Source of the DNA: Gracilibacillus ureilyticus
GTDB lineage: Bacteria > Bacillota > Bacilli > Bacillales > Amphibacillaceae
Assembly (NCBI RefSeq): GCF_900111195.1
Contig: NZ_FOGL01000009.1
Span: forward strand, 84,979 to 148,978
Direction: 5' to 3'
Length of the DNA: 64,000 bases
The position numbers and the translations under genes are program-made. Under the pieces are notes generated by a model. The model had not been told where the DNA came from and ran no database searches. It saw nothing but the letters and a program-made list of their open reading frames with translations. Positions 63,625 through 64,000 of the stretch are shown here, piece after piece (position 1 is the stretch's first letter; each line of letters opens with the position of its first letter).

Positions 63625-63942
63625 TTCCTTGCAATATTCTTAAAATTATTGATGTAATTTCGGATACGGATAACATACCGTCAATTACTACATCACTATC
63701 CTGCTTTATTGTTGCAAGCATTGCTGAATATCCTAACCTGCCTACATCCAAGTAATTTTCCATATCGGTAATTATTTCATTGGGTTGATTTCTGAAATCC
63801 CTTAAGATTCGTCGAGCCATCGCAATATCAAGTGGTGTATCAATGAAAACAGTGAAATCAATGAGATGCGCCACTTGTTTATGTGTATAGGCATGCGGAT
63901 AATCTAATACGATATATGGAGCATCACCTGTCAGTTTTTTAT
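63524..63942 (-). pseudogene. Kinase-like gene, 3' fragment cut by an insertion element
   Basis: Residues after the junction read HKKLTGDAPYIVLDYPHAYTHKQVAHLIDFTVFIDTPLDIAMARRILRDF and resemble the C-terminal two thirds of P-loop kinases of the uridine-kinase type (IDTPLDIAMARRILRD as lid region). The N-terminus with the P-loop is missing; instead the frame runs into the insertion element end. A stop at 63524 overlaps the ATPase gene. Probably inactive unless the element carries a promoter. Confidence 0.65.
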
Positions 63943-64000
63943 GTGAACTACTCCCACCACTTACCACCCTTACGGGTTGCTTGAAGTGGGGGCTTCTTGG
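63943..64000 (-). mobile_element. Right end of an IS200/IS605-family (TnpB-type) element
   Basis: On the minus strand GAAGCCCCCACTTCAAGC, ACCC-GTAA-GGGT and GGTAAGTGG form the nested hairpin (CCACTT/AAGTGG outside) usual at the right end of TnpB-type elements and the 3' part of their reRNA (omega RNA). The element would continue to the right, beyond the window. The junction with the kinase fragment is probably near GTTCAC (63943-63948). Confidence 0.72.

Overview
The window is a low-GC Gram-positive chromosome segment from an endospore former of the Bacillaceae. Gene order matches several Bacillus subtilis neighbourhoods: spoVID-ysxE-valS-folC, hemAXCDBL-ysxC-lonA-clpX-tig-ysoA, and ysmB-racE-gerM-rph-rdgB-ysnB. 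The many small membrane proteins and acidic proteins would fit a salt- or alkali-adapted genus such as Oceanobacillus, Virgibacillus or Gracilibacillus. That placement is an inference, not a measurement.

Left part (1-26 kb). On the minus strand are folC (cut by the left edge), valS behind a tRNA-Val T-box, a FetAB-type ABC exporter, an NDH-2 NADH dehydrogenase, and a 46-residue SinI-like antirepressor whose leader reads as a cyclic-di-GMP-I riboswitch. These are followed by ysxE and spoVID (spore coat), the complete haem operon hemA-X-C-D-B-L, ysxC, lonA, clpX and tig. lonB, which lies between lonA and clpX in B. subtilis, is absent. folD is on the plus strand behind a ZTP riboswitch with an attached terminator.

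Middle part (26-44 kb). This holds phoE-like and ysoA-like genes, a large chemoreceptor, and tRNA-Gly(UCC) with tRNA-Arg(UCU). A degenerate copy of the tRNA-Arg 3' end lies 400 bp away. The racE-gerM-rph-rdgB-ysnB block follows, then an accessory stretch of small enzymes and small membrane proteins (methyltransferase, phosphotransferase, GNAT, radical SAM, Nudix, YdcF, HXXEE). Two genes in this stretch are broken by single-base homopolymer frameshifts.

Right part (44-64 kb). This looks like a spore-surface island. It begins with three small genes sharing an NGNSxxKxSGN motif, two of them carrying acidic EGEVEG repeats, followed by a YckD-like secreted protein. A ten-gene minus-strand operon then encodes all six steps to CMP-pseudaminic acid (PseB, C, H, G, I, F), plus an epimerase, a methyltransferase and two paralogous GT-B-like proteins that could transfer the sugar. 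Next come two paralogous Cys-containing proteins with near-identical sigma-K-like promoters, several small unknown proteins, a surface-carbohydrate protein and a long coiled-coil protein. At the right edge, the end of an IS200/IS605-type (TnpB) element interrupts a kinase-like gene.

The best candidates for undescribed biology are the c-di-GMP riboswitch/SinI-like unit (8.1-8.4 kb) and the sporulation-linked pseudaminic acid and surface-protein island (44-62 kb).
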